The notes: generated from the letters alone by a model not told the origin. A DNA stretch of 64,000 nt from an uncultured Eubacterium sp. (GCA_958446835.1 CAUCXT010000007.1:26252-90251), one strand, 5' to 3'; shown: positions 36,048-45,278, numbered from the stretch's first letter. Made by a program: numbers and translations.

Positions 36048-37169
36048 ATGATTAAATCATCAAGAGGATGTTGTGGAGCTGAGGAACTGGCAGAGGTCAA
36101 AGAGGCATTTGACTATGGATACTTCGGACTTGCATATAAGACAAATGAGTTTGAACAGGAGATGGCAAAGTATCTTAATACAGATCGTTTTGTCATAACA
36201 ACCAATACAGGTACCAATGCATTACACCTGGCACTTGATACAATAGGTGTTAAGGAAGGTGATGAGATTCTTATGCCTTCATTTACATTTGTTGCAACAG
36301 CTCAGGCAGTTGAGATGTGTGGGGCAACTCCTGTTTTCTGCGAGGTTCATCCAGATACATTTCTGCTGGACGTAGAGGATGTAAAGAAGAAGATTACTAA
36401 AAAAACCAAGGCTATTATTCCGGTACATTATGCTGGAAGACCATGTGATATGGATGCATTCTTAAAGATTAAGGAAGAGACAGGAATACGTATAATTGAG
36501 GATGCGGCACATGCGTTTGGGACATATTATAAGGGTAAGAAGATAGGTTCATTTGGTGATATAACATGCTTTAGTTTCGATTCCATCAAGGTTATGACAT
36601 GCGGAGAGGGCGGAGCAATTGTAACTAACGATCCTGATTTTGATGATTTATCTCGAAAGAAGAGATTACTTGGTATTGACCGTAAGACTATGCATGTAAA
36701 GGATTGGAAGAAACGTTCATGGATATATGATGTTCCTACACTGGGATATAGATATCATATGAGCAATATTAATGCTGCCATTGGTCTTGCACAGATTAAA
36801 AAGGTTGATAAATTTATTGCAAGAAGAAGAGAACTCTGCCATCTCTATGACAATGAGCTTCGTGATGTAAAGGGTATAGAGAGAATGCCTGAAGGATATG
36901 ATACAATAACTCCATTTATGTATGTAATTAGAGTTAAGGATGGTAATAGAAATCAGCTTAAGGATTTCTTGATGGAGCACGATATCGAATCAGGAATCAG
37001 TTATATACCATGTCATCATTTCAGTCTGTTCCATAAGGATACAGATAATCTTCCAATAACAGACCAGATATTTGAGGAGATACTTTGCCTTCCAATGCAT
37101 TACGAACTTAGTGATAATGATGTTAAGGAGGTGGCAAATGTAATTAAGGAATTCTGCAATAATAATTAA
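36048..37169 (+). CDS. DegT/DnrJ/EryC1/StrS-family PLP sugar aminotransferase
   Basis: A 373-residue enzyme of the sugar aminotransferase family, with TNTGTNALHLAL, IEDAAHAFGTYYKGKKIG and the PLP-binding Lys in FDSIKVMTCGEGG near residue 182. The Lys separates it from RfbH-type 3-dehydrases, which have His there. After RfbF and RfbG it could make CDP-4-amino-4,6-dideoxyglucose; it could also aminate the UDP-4-keto sugar from the PglF-like enzyme, since it is the only sugar aminotransferase in the window. ATG 36048 has a perfect AGGAGG nine bases upstream. Confidence 0.9.
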   Translation: MIKSSRGCCGAEELAEVKEAFDYGYFGLAYKTNEFEQEMAKYLNTDRFVITTNTGTNALHLALDTIGVKEGDEILMPSFTFVATAQAVEMCGATPVFCEVHPDTFLLDVEDVKKKITKKTKAIIPVHYAGRPCDMDAFLKIKEETGIRIIEDAAHAFGTYYKGKKIGSFGDITCFSFDSIKVMTCGEGGAIVTNDPDFDDLSRKKRLLGIDRKTMHVKDWKKRSWIYDVPTLGYRYHMSNINAAIGLAQIKKVDKFIARRRELCHLYDNELRDVKGIERMPEGYDTITPFMYVIRVKDGNRNQLKDFLMEHDIESGISYIPCHHFSLFHKDTDNLPITDQIFEEILCLPMHYELSDNDVKEVANVIKEFCNNN

Positions 37170-37179
37170 GGAGAGCTGT

Positions 37180-38233
37180 ATGAATAAGTACATTTCATCC
37201 CTTCAAACTTTACGAGGAATTGCATTTTTATTAATCTTTTTTGGACATGCCGGAGTGTTAGCCAATAATGCAGGTGGGGGGGGTAACACTCTTTATTGAG
37301 CTATCAGGATTTCTTTTGGTATATCGTCATTGTAATGAGGATCTGAGTCTTAATATTGGTAAATGCCTTAAATTTGGAATTGACAGGATAAAAAAATTAT
37401 ACTTAGTATATATTGTAACTACATTTTATTTTATTGCTTTGGGAATATACCAAAAGAATATTGTGTTTGATTATATGTTTGTGAAAAATGTTTTAATTAA
37501 TATTTTTTTGGTTCAATGTTGGTTTCCATCACAAATCAGTAATTCATATAATAATGTAGCTTGGTATTTATCATGTGTTTTTTTGCTGTATATTATATTT
37601 CCATATATTAATGCGGTTATTAAAAGATATAGAAATAGAAGGGATGCTTTTTTTTCGATTGCATTACTTATATTACTGCAATTTCTATATTTGTTTTGTT
37701 TATACAGAAATAGTGTAAGTTGGTATGAATGGGGAGTGTATACTTCACCATACTATCGAATTTTTGAGTTTTTGATTGGATGTAATTTAGGGTACTTGTA
37801 TTCCACAAGAAAGATAAAAGAAAATAAGAATATAATAATATGCGTATTGACAGTTACGCTTTTATTCTTTTTTTGCATATCACATTTCTATAATGTAAGT
37901 AAGATGCAAGCTATTGATAACTTTTTAGATTCTTCCACGGCAAGGTTTTCTTTATTAGCAATACCAATGATATATGCATTTTCGTTATATGATGGTAAGC
38001 AGGGAAAAGTGTTTGTCATAATAGGTGATTTATCAAATTATGGATTTTTAATTCATACTATTGTAATACAGTTAACATTTAAGATTTTAGTAGCTATAGG
38101 ATGTGATGAGACACGGGCCTGTGCAATTGTTTCATTTGGTGTTACGCTTTTGATTTCATATGTTATTAAATATATAGGTAAAAAGGGAAAAGGGAATAAA
38201 GATGATAGAAAAATTCAACTTTCAAGAAACTGA
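37180..38233 (+). pseudogene. Acyltransferase-3 family O-acetyltransferase interrupted at a G8 tract
   Basis: The true start is ATG 37180 (AAGGAGAG upstream): MNKYISSLQTLRGIAFLLIF then FGHAG, the conserved His of integral-membrane acyltransferase-3 enzymes. After ~35 codons the frame meets eight G (37276-37283) and then a stop at TTTATTGA. Reading with seven G joins it to a 320-residue open frame (VTLFIELSGFLLVYRH...) that encodes the rest, with about ten membrane segments. This enzyme would O-acetylate the glycan. The G8 may be an off state of phase variation, a real loss, or a sequencing error. The end overlaps the 3,5-epimerase-like gene by 32 bases. Confidence 0.85.
37276..37283 (+). repeat. 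G8 homopolymer, candidate phase-variation tract
   Basis: Eight consecutive G in the 5' part of the acyltransferase gene. One G fewer restores a single ~350-residue reading frame. Such tracts mutate by slipped-strand replication. Confidence 0.7.
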
Positions 38234-38771
38234 GTTAAAAGGAGCATATGTAATACAGCCTTTTTATGCAACTGATGAAAGAGGCGGGTTTATAAAAGAT
38301 TATAATATTAATGAATTCAGAAAGAATGGGATAGAACACGAGCTTAAGGAAGTATTCTATACAATTTCACATAAGGGAGTTATCAGAGCAATACATTTTC
38401 AATTAGGACATCAGCAAGCGAAGCTTGTACGGTGTGTTAAGGGCAGAGTATATGATGTAATAGTTGATTTGCGAAAAGATTCAGAAACATTTGGAAAATG
38501 GATAGGTTATGAATTGAGTGAGGACAATAGAAGAGAACTATATGTGCCAGAGTATTTTGGACATGGATATCTTGTATTGGAAGAGTCAATTGTAAGTTAT
38601 AAGTGTGGTGAGGTATTCTATGGTGAGGGTGACAGCGGAATAATGTACAATGATCCGGATATTGCCGTAGAATGGCCATTTAACGAGATTGGTGGTATTG
38701 GGAATCTTATAATAAGTGAAAAGGATAAAGGCTTGATGTCCTTAAAAGAATACAAAAAACATGAGCAATAA
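38202..38771 (+). CDS. dTDP/CDP-4-keto-6-deoxyhexose 3,5-epimerase-like (RmlC family)
   Basis: A 189-residue cupin of the RmlC family: DERGGFIKDYN, GVIRAIHFQLG (active-site His), KGRVYDVIVDLRKDS and YVPEYFGHGYLVLEE. In dTDP pathways it makes the L-rhamnose precursor; here its neighbours suggest it may act on CDP-4-keto-6-deoxyglucose, like the epimerase of the CDP-ascarylose pathway. It overlaps the acyltransferase and its end overlaps the Wzx start by 11 bases, so translation is coupled. Confidence 0.88.
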   Translation: MIEKFNFQETELKGAYVIQPFYATDERGGFIKDYNINEFRKNGIEHELKEVFYTISHKGVIRAIHFQLGHQQAKLVRCVKGRVYDVIVDLRKDSETFGKWIGYELSEDNRRELYVPEYFGHGYLVLEESIVSYKCGEVFYGEGDSGIMYNDPDIAVEWPFNEIGGIGNLIISEKDKGLMSLKEYKKHEQ

Positions 38772-40155
38772 TAAATATAATCTTGCAAAAGCACTCTCCT
38801 GGTATACAATAGGTACAGTACTTATTAAATCTATTAATTTTTTAACTTTAAAATTATTTACATCATTAATTAGTACGGCTGATTTTGGCGTTTTTGGCGT
38901 TTTTCAATCTTATCTGGGTATATTTGAGATTATTATTTTACTGGGAACAGCACATACAATAAAAATGGTAAAGTATGATACTGAAATTGACTACGAAAGG
39001 TATGTTGGTTCTGTGGTCATGATTCCCATCATTGGAATGGTAATAATGCTTTCAGTAGCTCAGATATGTTCTATGTTTACACAGTCTGTTGCTGATATGT
39101 CAATTAGTTTGTGGCGAGCTACGTTCATAACAGCAGGTTTCTTGGCAATTGCATCTATCATAAGCAGTAAACTTATTTTAGAAGGTCGCTATAAAATATA
39201 TATGGGTTATAGCTTGCTTAATACTGTTATAAATATTTCAATTTCCTTGTTTTTATGTTATACAGTTTTTAAGGAACACGATACATACTGGGCAAGGGTA
39301 TATGGAGGAATTGTTTCAAGTGTTGTAAGCTGTATTTATTTATTATTTTTTGCAGATTTAAAATTACCATGTATAGAGTATATAAAAAAAGGAATAATTA
39401 TTGGAATTCCTCTTTTAGTACATGCAATTGCCACACAGGTATTGGTACAGTCAGATAAAATAATAATAAGCCAGTTAGCATCATATTCAGCGGTTGGAAT
39501 TTATACAGTAGCATCTAATATAGTTGTAATTCCTAATACATTATTAAGTTCTATAGAAAATAGTTGGTCTCCTTTCTTTTTTCAAGGGTTATCAGAAAAA
39601 AAATATTCTGAATTAATAGATAAAAATAATAAAATTATAATAGGCTTTGCACTAATTTTATGTTTATTTATATTAGCTGTACCAGAGATTGTTATGATAA
39701 TCTCTAATCGAGATTATTGGGATGCGGTATATGTTCTTATACCGTTAACAATAGCTTCTTTTGCTGAACTTATATATTTAATTCCATTAAATTTAGAAAT
39801 GTATTATAAAAAGAATCAGGCAATATGGATTTACACTGTTTCAATTATGATATTCAATATAGTGTTTGATATTCTTTTTATTAAATTGTTTGGATATTTA
39901 GCAGGTGCATATGTTACGTGTGTTTCAAGATTTGGATTATTTGTACTTCATTATATAAGATCAAAAAAAATTGATAATAATGATATATTGAGTATAACGA
40001 TTGTGATTGAATGTATAATAGGGCTGGCTGCATGTAGTGCAATTACAATTATATGCAAGAGCTTTTTAATAATAAGAGTCGTAATTGTTGCAATGGTTTT
40101 GACTGTATGTGGAATATGTTATTTTAACAAGAAAGGAAAAACTAATGGATGGTAA
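38761..40155 (+). CDS. wzx: Wzx-type lipid-linked oligosaccharide flippase
   Basis: A 464-residue protein with about 12 to 14 membrane segments in the MATE/PST (MVF) arrangement: FGVFGVFQSYLGIFEII near residue 40 and SDKIIISQLASYSAVGIYTVA near residue 240 are typical. It flips the undecaprenyl-linked repeat unit to the outer face, where Wzy polymerises it. Start and stop overlap the neighbouring genes by 11 bases each. This is a second export route in the same region as the ABC exporter at 1.8-4.5 kb. Confidence 0.9.
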   Translation: MSNNKYNLAKALSWYTIGTVLIKSINFLTLKLFTSLISTADFGVFGVFQSYLGIFEIIILLGTAHTIKMVKYDTEIDYERYVGSVVMIPIIGMVIMLSVAQICSMFTQSVADMSISLWRATFITAGFLAIASIISSKLILEGRYKIYMGYSLLNTVINISISLFLCYTVFKEHDTYWARVYGGIVSSVVSCIYLLFFADLKLPCIEYIKKGIIIGIPLLVHAIATQVLVQSDKIIISQLASYSAVGIYTVASNIVVIPNTLLSSIENSWSPFFFQGLSEKKYSELIDKNNKIIIGFALILCLFILAVPEIVMIISNRDYWDAVYVLIPLTIASFAELIYLIPLNLEMYYKKNQAIWIYTVSIMIFNIVFDILFIKLFGYLAGAYVTCVSRFGLFVLHYIRSKKIDNNDILSITIVIECIIGLAACSAITIICKSFLIIRVVIVAMVLTVCGICYFNKKGKTNGW

Positions 40156-41245
40156 AGTTGCTATGGTATGTAATACACCATATCAAATATTAACTGCAAT
40201 AAACATGTTGGTAAATAAGGTTGAAGATATAAGCCATGTTGATTTATTTGTCATAGACTGTTTTTCAAACTCAAAAAATACTATTGCAAATTTGATAAAA
40301 TCAAAGCTGTTTGACAATATTATTGTATGTAAGCCAAAGACAGTAAAAGCAAATAAATTTAGAACCTTTTTTGATTTGTGTAATACTAGTAAATTATTAA
40401 ATCGATATGAATTTTCGGATACAAACTTTTTGAAGTATAAGTATAAAACTTTATTTGTTGGAGACGGAAATGAGCTGGGGATATGTATACATAAAATCAA
40501 TAGATGTGAGATTATAGCATTTGATGATGGGGCAATATCATATGTGGGAAATTGTTTTCAAGATAATATAGGGATTTTGTATCGTGTTGTTGGTCGGCTG
40601 TTGAAAATCGGTGTTTTTTCATACAAGATAAACAAAATATATGTTAATTGTAAAGAAGCTTGTAACTCGAAAATTGAGACGATTGAGCAGTTGCCATTGA
40701 TAAACAACGAAAATTGTTTAATTAAATATGCAAATGAAATATTTGGATTTGGCATCGATTCTAAGTTGAAAAATTATAGATATATATTGCTGGATCAAGT
40801 CCTATCTGAGAAAAAAGGATTTAATGGTAAAGAATTAAATATATTATATGATGAAAATTTAGTACTGAGAGAAAAGGGAATTGTTCGAAAGCATCCAAGA
40901 AAAGAAAATATTAATATAGATAGTAATAAGATTGCTTGCGATACAGTAAAAAATATGTGGGAACTGGAAACTATGAGGAATATAAGTCCAAATAATGTGT
41001 TAATAGGTGCTGGTTCTACTGCACAAATAACACCTAAAATGATTTCTAATAAGGAGCCATATATTATATTCACATACTTACTGTTTTTTGAAAAAAATGA
41101 GGAATTTTTTCAAATAGCTAAAATGATAACAAACATGTATGAAGACAAAACAAAAATTTTTATTCCTAAGAATTTAGAAGAATTCAATAATATAATAAAT
41201 CTATTAGAGCAAATTAATTGTAACTGTTCAGAACCAATGTCATGA
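40145..41245 (+). CDS. GT52-like (sialyltransferase-type) glycosyltransferase
   Basis: A 366-residue protein of the GT52/sialyltransferase-like group: AMVCNTPYQILTAINM at the N-terminus, LFVGDGNELG, AFDDGAISYVGN (acidic catalytic motif), VRKHPRKE (His-Pro for CMP binding) and GAGSTAQITPK. GT52 enzymes transfer sialic acid or other sugars from CMP or UDP donors. ATG 40145 has AAAGGA upstream. The nearby KdsB-like cytidylyltransferase, aldolase and phosphatase genes make a CMP-ulosonate donor attractive. It is the last gene before a belt of insertion-sequence remains. Confidence 0.8.
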   Translation: MDGKVAMVCNTPYQILTAINMLVNKVEDISHVDLFVIDCFSNSKNTIANLIKSKLFDNIIVCKPKTVKANKFRTFFDLCNTSKLLNRYEFSDTNFLKYKYKTLFVGDGNELGICIHKINRCEIIAFDDGAISYVGNCFQDNIGILYRVVGRLLKIGVFSYKINKIYVNCKEACNSKIETIEQLPLINNENCLIKYANEIFGFGIDSKLKNYRYILLDQVLSEKKGFNGKELNILYDENLVLREKGIVRKHPRKENINIDSNKIACDTVKNMWELETMRNISPNNVLIGAGSTAQITPKMISNKEPYIIFTYLLFFEKNEEFFQIAKMITNMYEDKTKIFIPKNLEEFNNIINLLEQINCNCSEPMS

Positions 41246-41861
41246 TGTTGAGGTCAAAAGGTATTTTAACCCAGATGATACCAGATTATTCCGCATTACA
41301 TGCTTTCACAATCCTCAAAACATTCATAATCCGCTCATTTTTCAGCGAAAATGGCTTCTTATTCATATTTTTGGTGGGGGCATAAAGGCATAAATTCTCT
41401 TGCATGCATCGAATTTATGACCTTTTGACCCTGATATTATGTCATTCAGTTATGGCATAACATTTGAAATAAAAAGTAGCATAAATATATTAGGGGAAGT
41501 CTTATATCAATAATGAGTGTTTAATACATATCATAAAATAAATAAAGACAGCACAAAAAGACAGATGTTCATCTGTTGTTAAAAGGTGTATACTATCAGT
41601 GCAAGAAGCTAACGGAAGCGGGAAGCAAAACTCGTAGGAAGTAGGAATTATGCTGGCGTGCATAATTCCTACTGGTGCTGATAGACCAAGAGTATTTGTT
41701 TATTAGACCCTCTATATTGGGAGAACTATTTTTCATTTGCAGTAAATCATGACACATCTTTATTGAATTTGATAAATTGACCTAATGTAAATGTTTTCTC
41801 TCGTGTTTGTCAGTGACGCAATGCATCGTTATGATGCAACTGGATTTAATAAGTATCATTC
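41246..41861. other. Intergenic stretch with inverted repeats and a hairpin-rich element
   Basis: No convincing gene. AGGTCAAAAGGT (41251-41262) is inverted at 41420-41430 (ACCTTTTGACC), bracketing ~170 bases as in a small non-autonomous element. A second structured segment lies at 41593-41684. The remainder to 41.86 kb shows nothing clear. Confidence 0.5.
41593..41684. ncRNA. Candidate structured RNA/DNA element, unknown
   Basis: CTATCAG (41593-41599) pairs with CTGATAG (41678-41684), enclosing a perfect 13-bp hairpin GTAGGAATTATGC (41641-41653) / GCATAATTCCTAC (41660-41672) with a 6-base loop. No known family is recognised. It could be a small RNA or a transposon end structure. Confidence 0.3.
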
Positions 41862-42605
41862 GTGCCCATATTTGTTTTGAAATATGAGATGTTTTTTTGG
41901 AATGAAGTTTGTAATACTAATGGAATATTTGGGATTATGAAAAGAGGTTTCTATCGACTACCGGCACAAGTAGATATTTTTGATTTTCTCAGACGTAAAC
42001 TTATCCTGTGGAAGGTTTGTAATGTTATTTTCAAAGCTGATATTACCAAAAGCAAATCTTACGTTGCGGAGTTTCATGGTATACTCGGAATTCTCCTGAG
42101 TAATGTAGTCAAGGGTGACATTTGAGCAAATATAGCTGTAATACTCGGATTTGTGTGGATATATGAGTTTTTTCTTTGACTGCGTTCTGGAAAGTATCAC
42201 TTCAGTGTTTGTATCAGTAAAATCCGGCAGTATGGATTCACCGGGAAGCCGTTTGATATTAAGGTTTTTTCTTTGATGGCAAAGTAAGGTTTTTTCAGTG
42301 CATGTGCAAATACGTTATAGAATGCAAATCCGCAGTCGACAACAAAGATAGGAACTTAGTATCTGTCAATAATGTCACAGATTGCTTGAAATTCATTCTT
42401 TTTGCTTCCGGGCTGAATGACCACATCAAGATAGCATTTGCTTGGTATATCAAGAAGAGAAATTGTATGAAGCATATTAAATCCAAGAGAGGATTTCCTG
42501 TTTGGTTCATAAAATGTTTCCGGGTCATTTGGATTTTTTGCGATAGTAAATTTACTGCCATCACAGGTGATAATTATGATAGTAATACAGTTCGTCTTCG
42601 ACAGA
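41862..42605 (-). pseudogene. IS4-family transposase remnant
   Basis: Read on the minus strand with frameshifts, the segments TCDGSKFTIAKNPNDPETFY, VPIFVVDCGFAFYNVFAHAL, VILSRTQSKK, FENNITNLPQDKFTSEKI and IYLCR-W-SIETSF match, in order, the catalytic core of IS4-family DDE transposases (D-G-S, the D of the YREK region, and the C-terminal R-W-x-I-E). Several frameshifts and stops, and the N-terminus is missing. The high-coordinate end is joined directly to a different IS remnant near 42600. Confidence 0.7.
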
Positions 42606-43790
42606 AGTCGTGAATGTTCGTCAATAATCATGATGCAGTAGATGTGCCTGGTATGGCCATCTTCTGTGATGTATGAGAGATAACAGGTATTCGCCTGTCA
42701 GATTTTACCGAAATTATCTTTTTCATAAGTTCTGCGACCGCGGAGATTCGGGTCTCTGGCATATTTGAGATTGTTGTGGTGGATGAAACGCTGTACGGAA
42801 TCCACACTGATGGTTGCAGGTAGAAAAGATTCCTTCACGAGATGCTCATAAATCTGAGAGGCATTTATGCGTGGATGCTCGCCCTTTGAAGGTTAGATTT
42901 CAGTTATGACTTCATCGTTTAAAGCTCGGGAAATGCCTTTGTCAGACCTTACACCGGGTATGAGGGTATCCGGTTCGCCGAGGCTGTACTGGGATTTGCT
43001 TTTTTCAGTGTTTTGTAACTGTAGGCTACAGTGAATCCGTTTGGAGAAGGGTCAGTGGAGATGAGGTGACACGTTTGTAGTAAGCTGTTGCCGAGGCATC
43101 AGGATAAAGCCCCTGGATGATAGGAGCTATGAGAGAGAAGTGAAACTGTGCCACTTCGGAATAATGTTTGAGAGTTTCGGTAGCTTTGCTAATGGAAAAG
43201 ACCTCTTTCTTATAATTTTCTTTATCATAAGTGGAGAAGAGTTTACCTGCAATTCCATGGACATATGGTCAGAATATGGAGATATTCGAAGAAAACACCT
43301 TTTTGGTGGTGTTGCGTGTTTTTCAGACCGGCGGGAATCAGATTTTCGTGGGACTGGATGAAGGAATACGCAAAACACAGTACAAATCCCATGGAGGAGG
43401 AAGAGGCGGAATCCATCATGACAATACATTTCAGAAAAGAAAAATTAGAGATATACTGAGTGCTCAGGAGCCCCGGTCATTCCTGTTTATGGAATTTCCA
43501 TAGGGCAAGCCACTTATAGAACTGATTCTGTGAAATTTCATATCTTTCACAGAGCTGCTCAACGGAAAAATGCTCTGCAAAGAATTGCCCAAGAAGACGT
43601 ACAATAAAGAGTAGGCTGTAGCTGGAACAAGGGATGATGATAAACGGAAGAAAAACTGCATTATACATAGGTCGGATTTAAGCATTTACCGGCCTAGAAG
43701 TCGATGATGGAGCGGTTGTAGTTGTTGTGGATGTGACAGTTGCCAGTGCTTCCACAAATGTGACAGGTCTCAAGGTGGTGCTGAATTTAT
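42600..43790 (-). pseudogene. DUF6431 + integrase-type insertion sequence remnant
   Basis: On the minus strand a zinc-binding-like start (CHICGSTGNCHIHNNYNRS, at ~43,736-43,772) and QFFAEHFSVEQLCERYEIS with KWLALWK mark the DUF6431 helix-turn-helix protein of a Clostridia insertion sequence. Further on, INASQIYEHLVKESFLPATI, RDPNLRGRRTYEKDNFGKI and HIYCIMIIDEHSRLL are the HTH and beginning of the integrase (rve) catalytic domain with its first Asp. Many frameshifts and stops interrupt it. The catalytic domain is cut off at ~42600, where IS4-like sequence begins. Confidence 0.65.
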
Positions 43791-44226
43791 CCATGTAGGA
43801 ATCAAAAATAGATTTTGATGAAGTTTTTATACGAATTATCTTGCAAAAAAGTGAGTTTTTTCTTATTATAAGAGTTGCATAACAATGCGAAGTGATTGCT
43901 TATACGACAGGCAACCATTTATTAGTGTATGACCCTGTAGAAGACCTGCTTTTGCGGCACCTGATTGGTGAAGAGAAAGAACAAACTTTGGTCAGGGCTG
44001 TTCTTTCTCTTTTCTTATTGGTTGCGAAAAGACTATATGGGAAAAATGGGAATGGTCAAGAAGACAGATTAAAACGTGCCGTAAAAAACAGCACGTTAAG
44101 ATAGACAATATAAGGTAATGTTGGATTTAATCTGCGATAAAGTTGCAGTAGGTGGGAACTATAATTCGATGTGTGACATATATAGTATGGAAAATTTGAG
44201 TATATTATTTGTTGGAGGATTAGAAA
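43791..44226. other. Intergenic region upstream of the KdsB-like gene
   Basis: An open frame of 70 codons (43892-44104) has no recognisable product or ribosome site. The region probably contains further insertion-sequence debris. GGAGG at 44214-44218 serves the next gene. Confidence 0.4.
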
Positions 44227-44991
44227 ATGAAAATAATTGCAGTAATACCAGCGAGGTATTCATCAACAAGACTACCAGGAAAGCCGCTTAAGGATATATG
44301 TGGAAAGCCTATGCTTTGGTGGGTATATCAGCAGGTAAGCGAACTTAAGGTTTTTGATGAAGTAATTTGTGCAATTGATGATGTAAGAATTAAGGCAATT
44401 TGTGAAGAACATGGAATGAAATATATAATGACTAGAAATGATCATCCTAATCATATTTCGAGGATTCATGAGATTTCAACTATTGTTGAAGCTGATTATT
44501 ATATGTGCATAAATGGAGATGAACCGCTTATTTCTAAAGAATGTATTCTTCCAGTAATTCCAAAAGTGATACACGAGGAGCCGTTTTTTGGCGGTGCAAT
44601 GAGAAATTTAACTGATCCGGCAGAAACCATTGATTTTGCAAAGATTAAATTAGTTGTTTCCGATATGACTGGGAAATGTTTATATATGTCTAGAACTCCA
44701 GTGCCTTATCCAAGAGGAACTCTGCTTTTTAAGTATAAGAAGTATGTAGGAGTAGAGTGTTTTAATAAGCAAGCATTAGATTTCTTTGTTACCACATCGA
44801 TGAATGATCTTGAAAGGGTAGAGGATATAGACCATTTGCGTTTTTTGGCAAATGGAATTGATCTTCATTTTAATTATGTTGAGTCGGAATCAATTTCTGT
44901 AGATACTTATAAGGATTTGGAAAAGGTTAGGAACATTATGTCTGATAAAATTCAAAAAGGTGAATTTACCCTCAAAAATTCAGAGAGATGA
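44227..44991 (+). CDS. KdsB-like CMP-ulosonate cytidylyltransferase
   Basis: A 254-residue enzyme similar to 3-deoxy-manno-octulosonate cytidylyltransferase (KdsB): AVIPARYSSTRLPGKPLKDI is the CTP-binding loop, CINGDEPLI the metal-binding Asp region, and MSRTPVPYPRG plus DLERVEDIDHLR are the sugar-site segments. It would activate a 2-keto-3-deoxy sugar acid as a CMP-sugar. Kdo in lipid A is not expected in a Gram-positive, so the sugar is probably a Kdo-like acid of the capsule. GGAGG lies eight bases upstream. The GT52 gene on one side and the aldolase and phosphatase on the other fit a CMP-ulosonate pathway. Confidence 0.85.
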   Translation: MKIIAVIPARYSSTRLPGKPLKDICGKPMLWWVYQQVSELKVFDEVICAIDDVRIKAICEEHGMKYIMTRNDHPNHISRIHEISTIVEADYYMCINGDEPLISKECILPVIPKVIHEEPFFGGAMRNLTDPAETIDFAKIKLVVSDMTGKCLYMSRTPVPYPRGTLLFKYKKYVGVECFNKQALDFFVTTSMNDLERVEDIDHLRFLANGIDLHFNYVESESISVDTYKDLEKVRNIMSDKIQKGEFTLKNSER

Positions 44992-45129
44992 CTGTCCGGA
45001 AACTAGGTGAGGCTTCAATGAGTAAAGATAAATTGAAGGATAGGTAATTGCGAAACTCAGTAAATTAATAACAGACATTGTTTGATTTTATTACTTCACT
45101 TCCAGACGCGTTCTCACTAATTTTAACAA

Positions 45130-45176
45130 GTAGCGGTGCATAAGCGGCTAAAATACAGCCGCCAAACACCGACTAC
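45130..45176. other. Strong compound hairpin upstream of the aldolase gene
   Basis: GTAGCGGTG (45130-45138) pairs with CACCGaCTAC (45167-45176), and inside it GCGGCT (45144-45149) pairs with AGCCGC (45157-45162). The GC-rich stem stands out from AT-rich surroundings. There is no T-run. It could be a 5' leader, an sRNA or a mobile-element relic. Confidence 0.4.
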
Positions 45177-45206
45177 CTAAAAAGGTATGAAAGTGTACTA
45201 GTAAAA

Positions 45207-45236
45207 TTGCACAACTGTTCATTTGCAGATTATAGT
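45207..45236 (+). promoter_or_regulatory. Possible promoter for the aldolase-phosphatase pair
   Basis: TTGCAC (45207-45212) and TATAGT (45231-45236), spacing 18, about 45 bases before ATG 45279. Confidence 0.4.
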
Positions 45237-45278
45237 TTCACAATTACTTAAAATTAAAAGAATAAAAGAGGTGACAGA

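Noticed and set aside
36048..37169. RfbH-type CDP-4-keto-6-deoxyglucose 3-dehydrase
   Set aside because: The PLP-binding Lys is present (FDSIKVMTCGEGG), while RfbH has His there and an iron-sulfur cluster motif.
43892..44104. 70-codon open frame upstream of the KdsB-like gene
   Set aside because: No ribosome site, no recognisable product and surrounded by insertion-sequence debris.
44227..44991. Kdo synthesis for lipopolysaccharide
   Set aside because: No lipid A or other outer-membrane genes are present and the gene set is otherwise typical of a Gram-positive; a Kdo-like capsule sugar is more likely.
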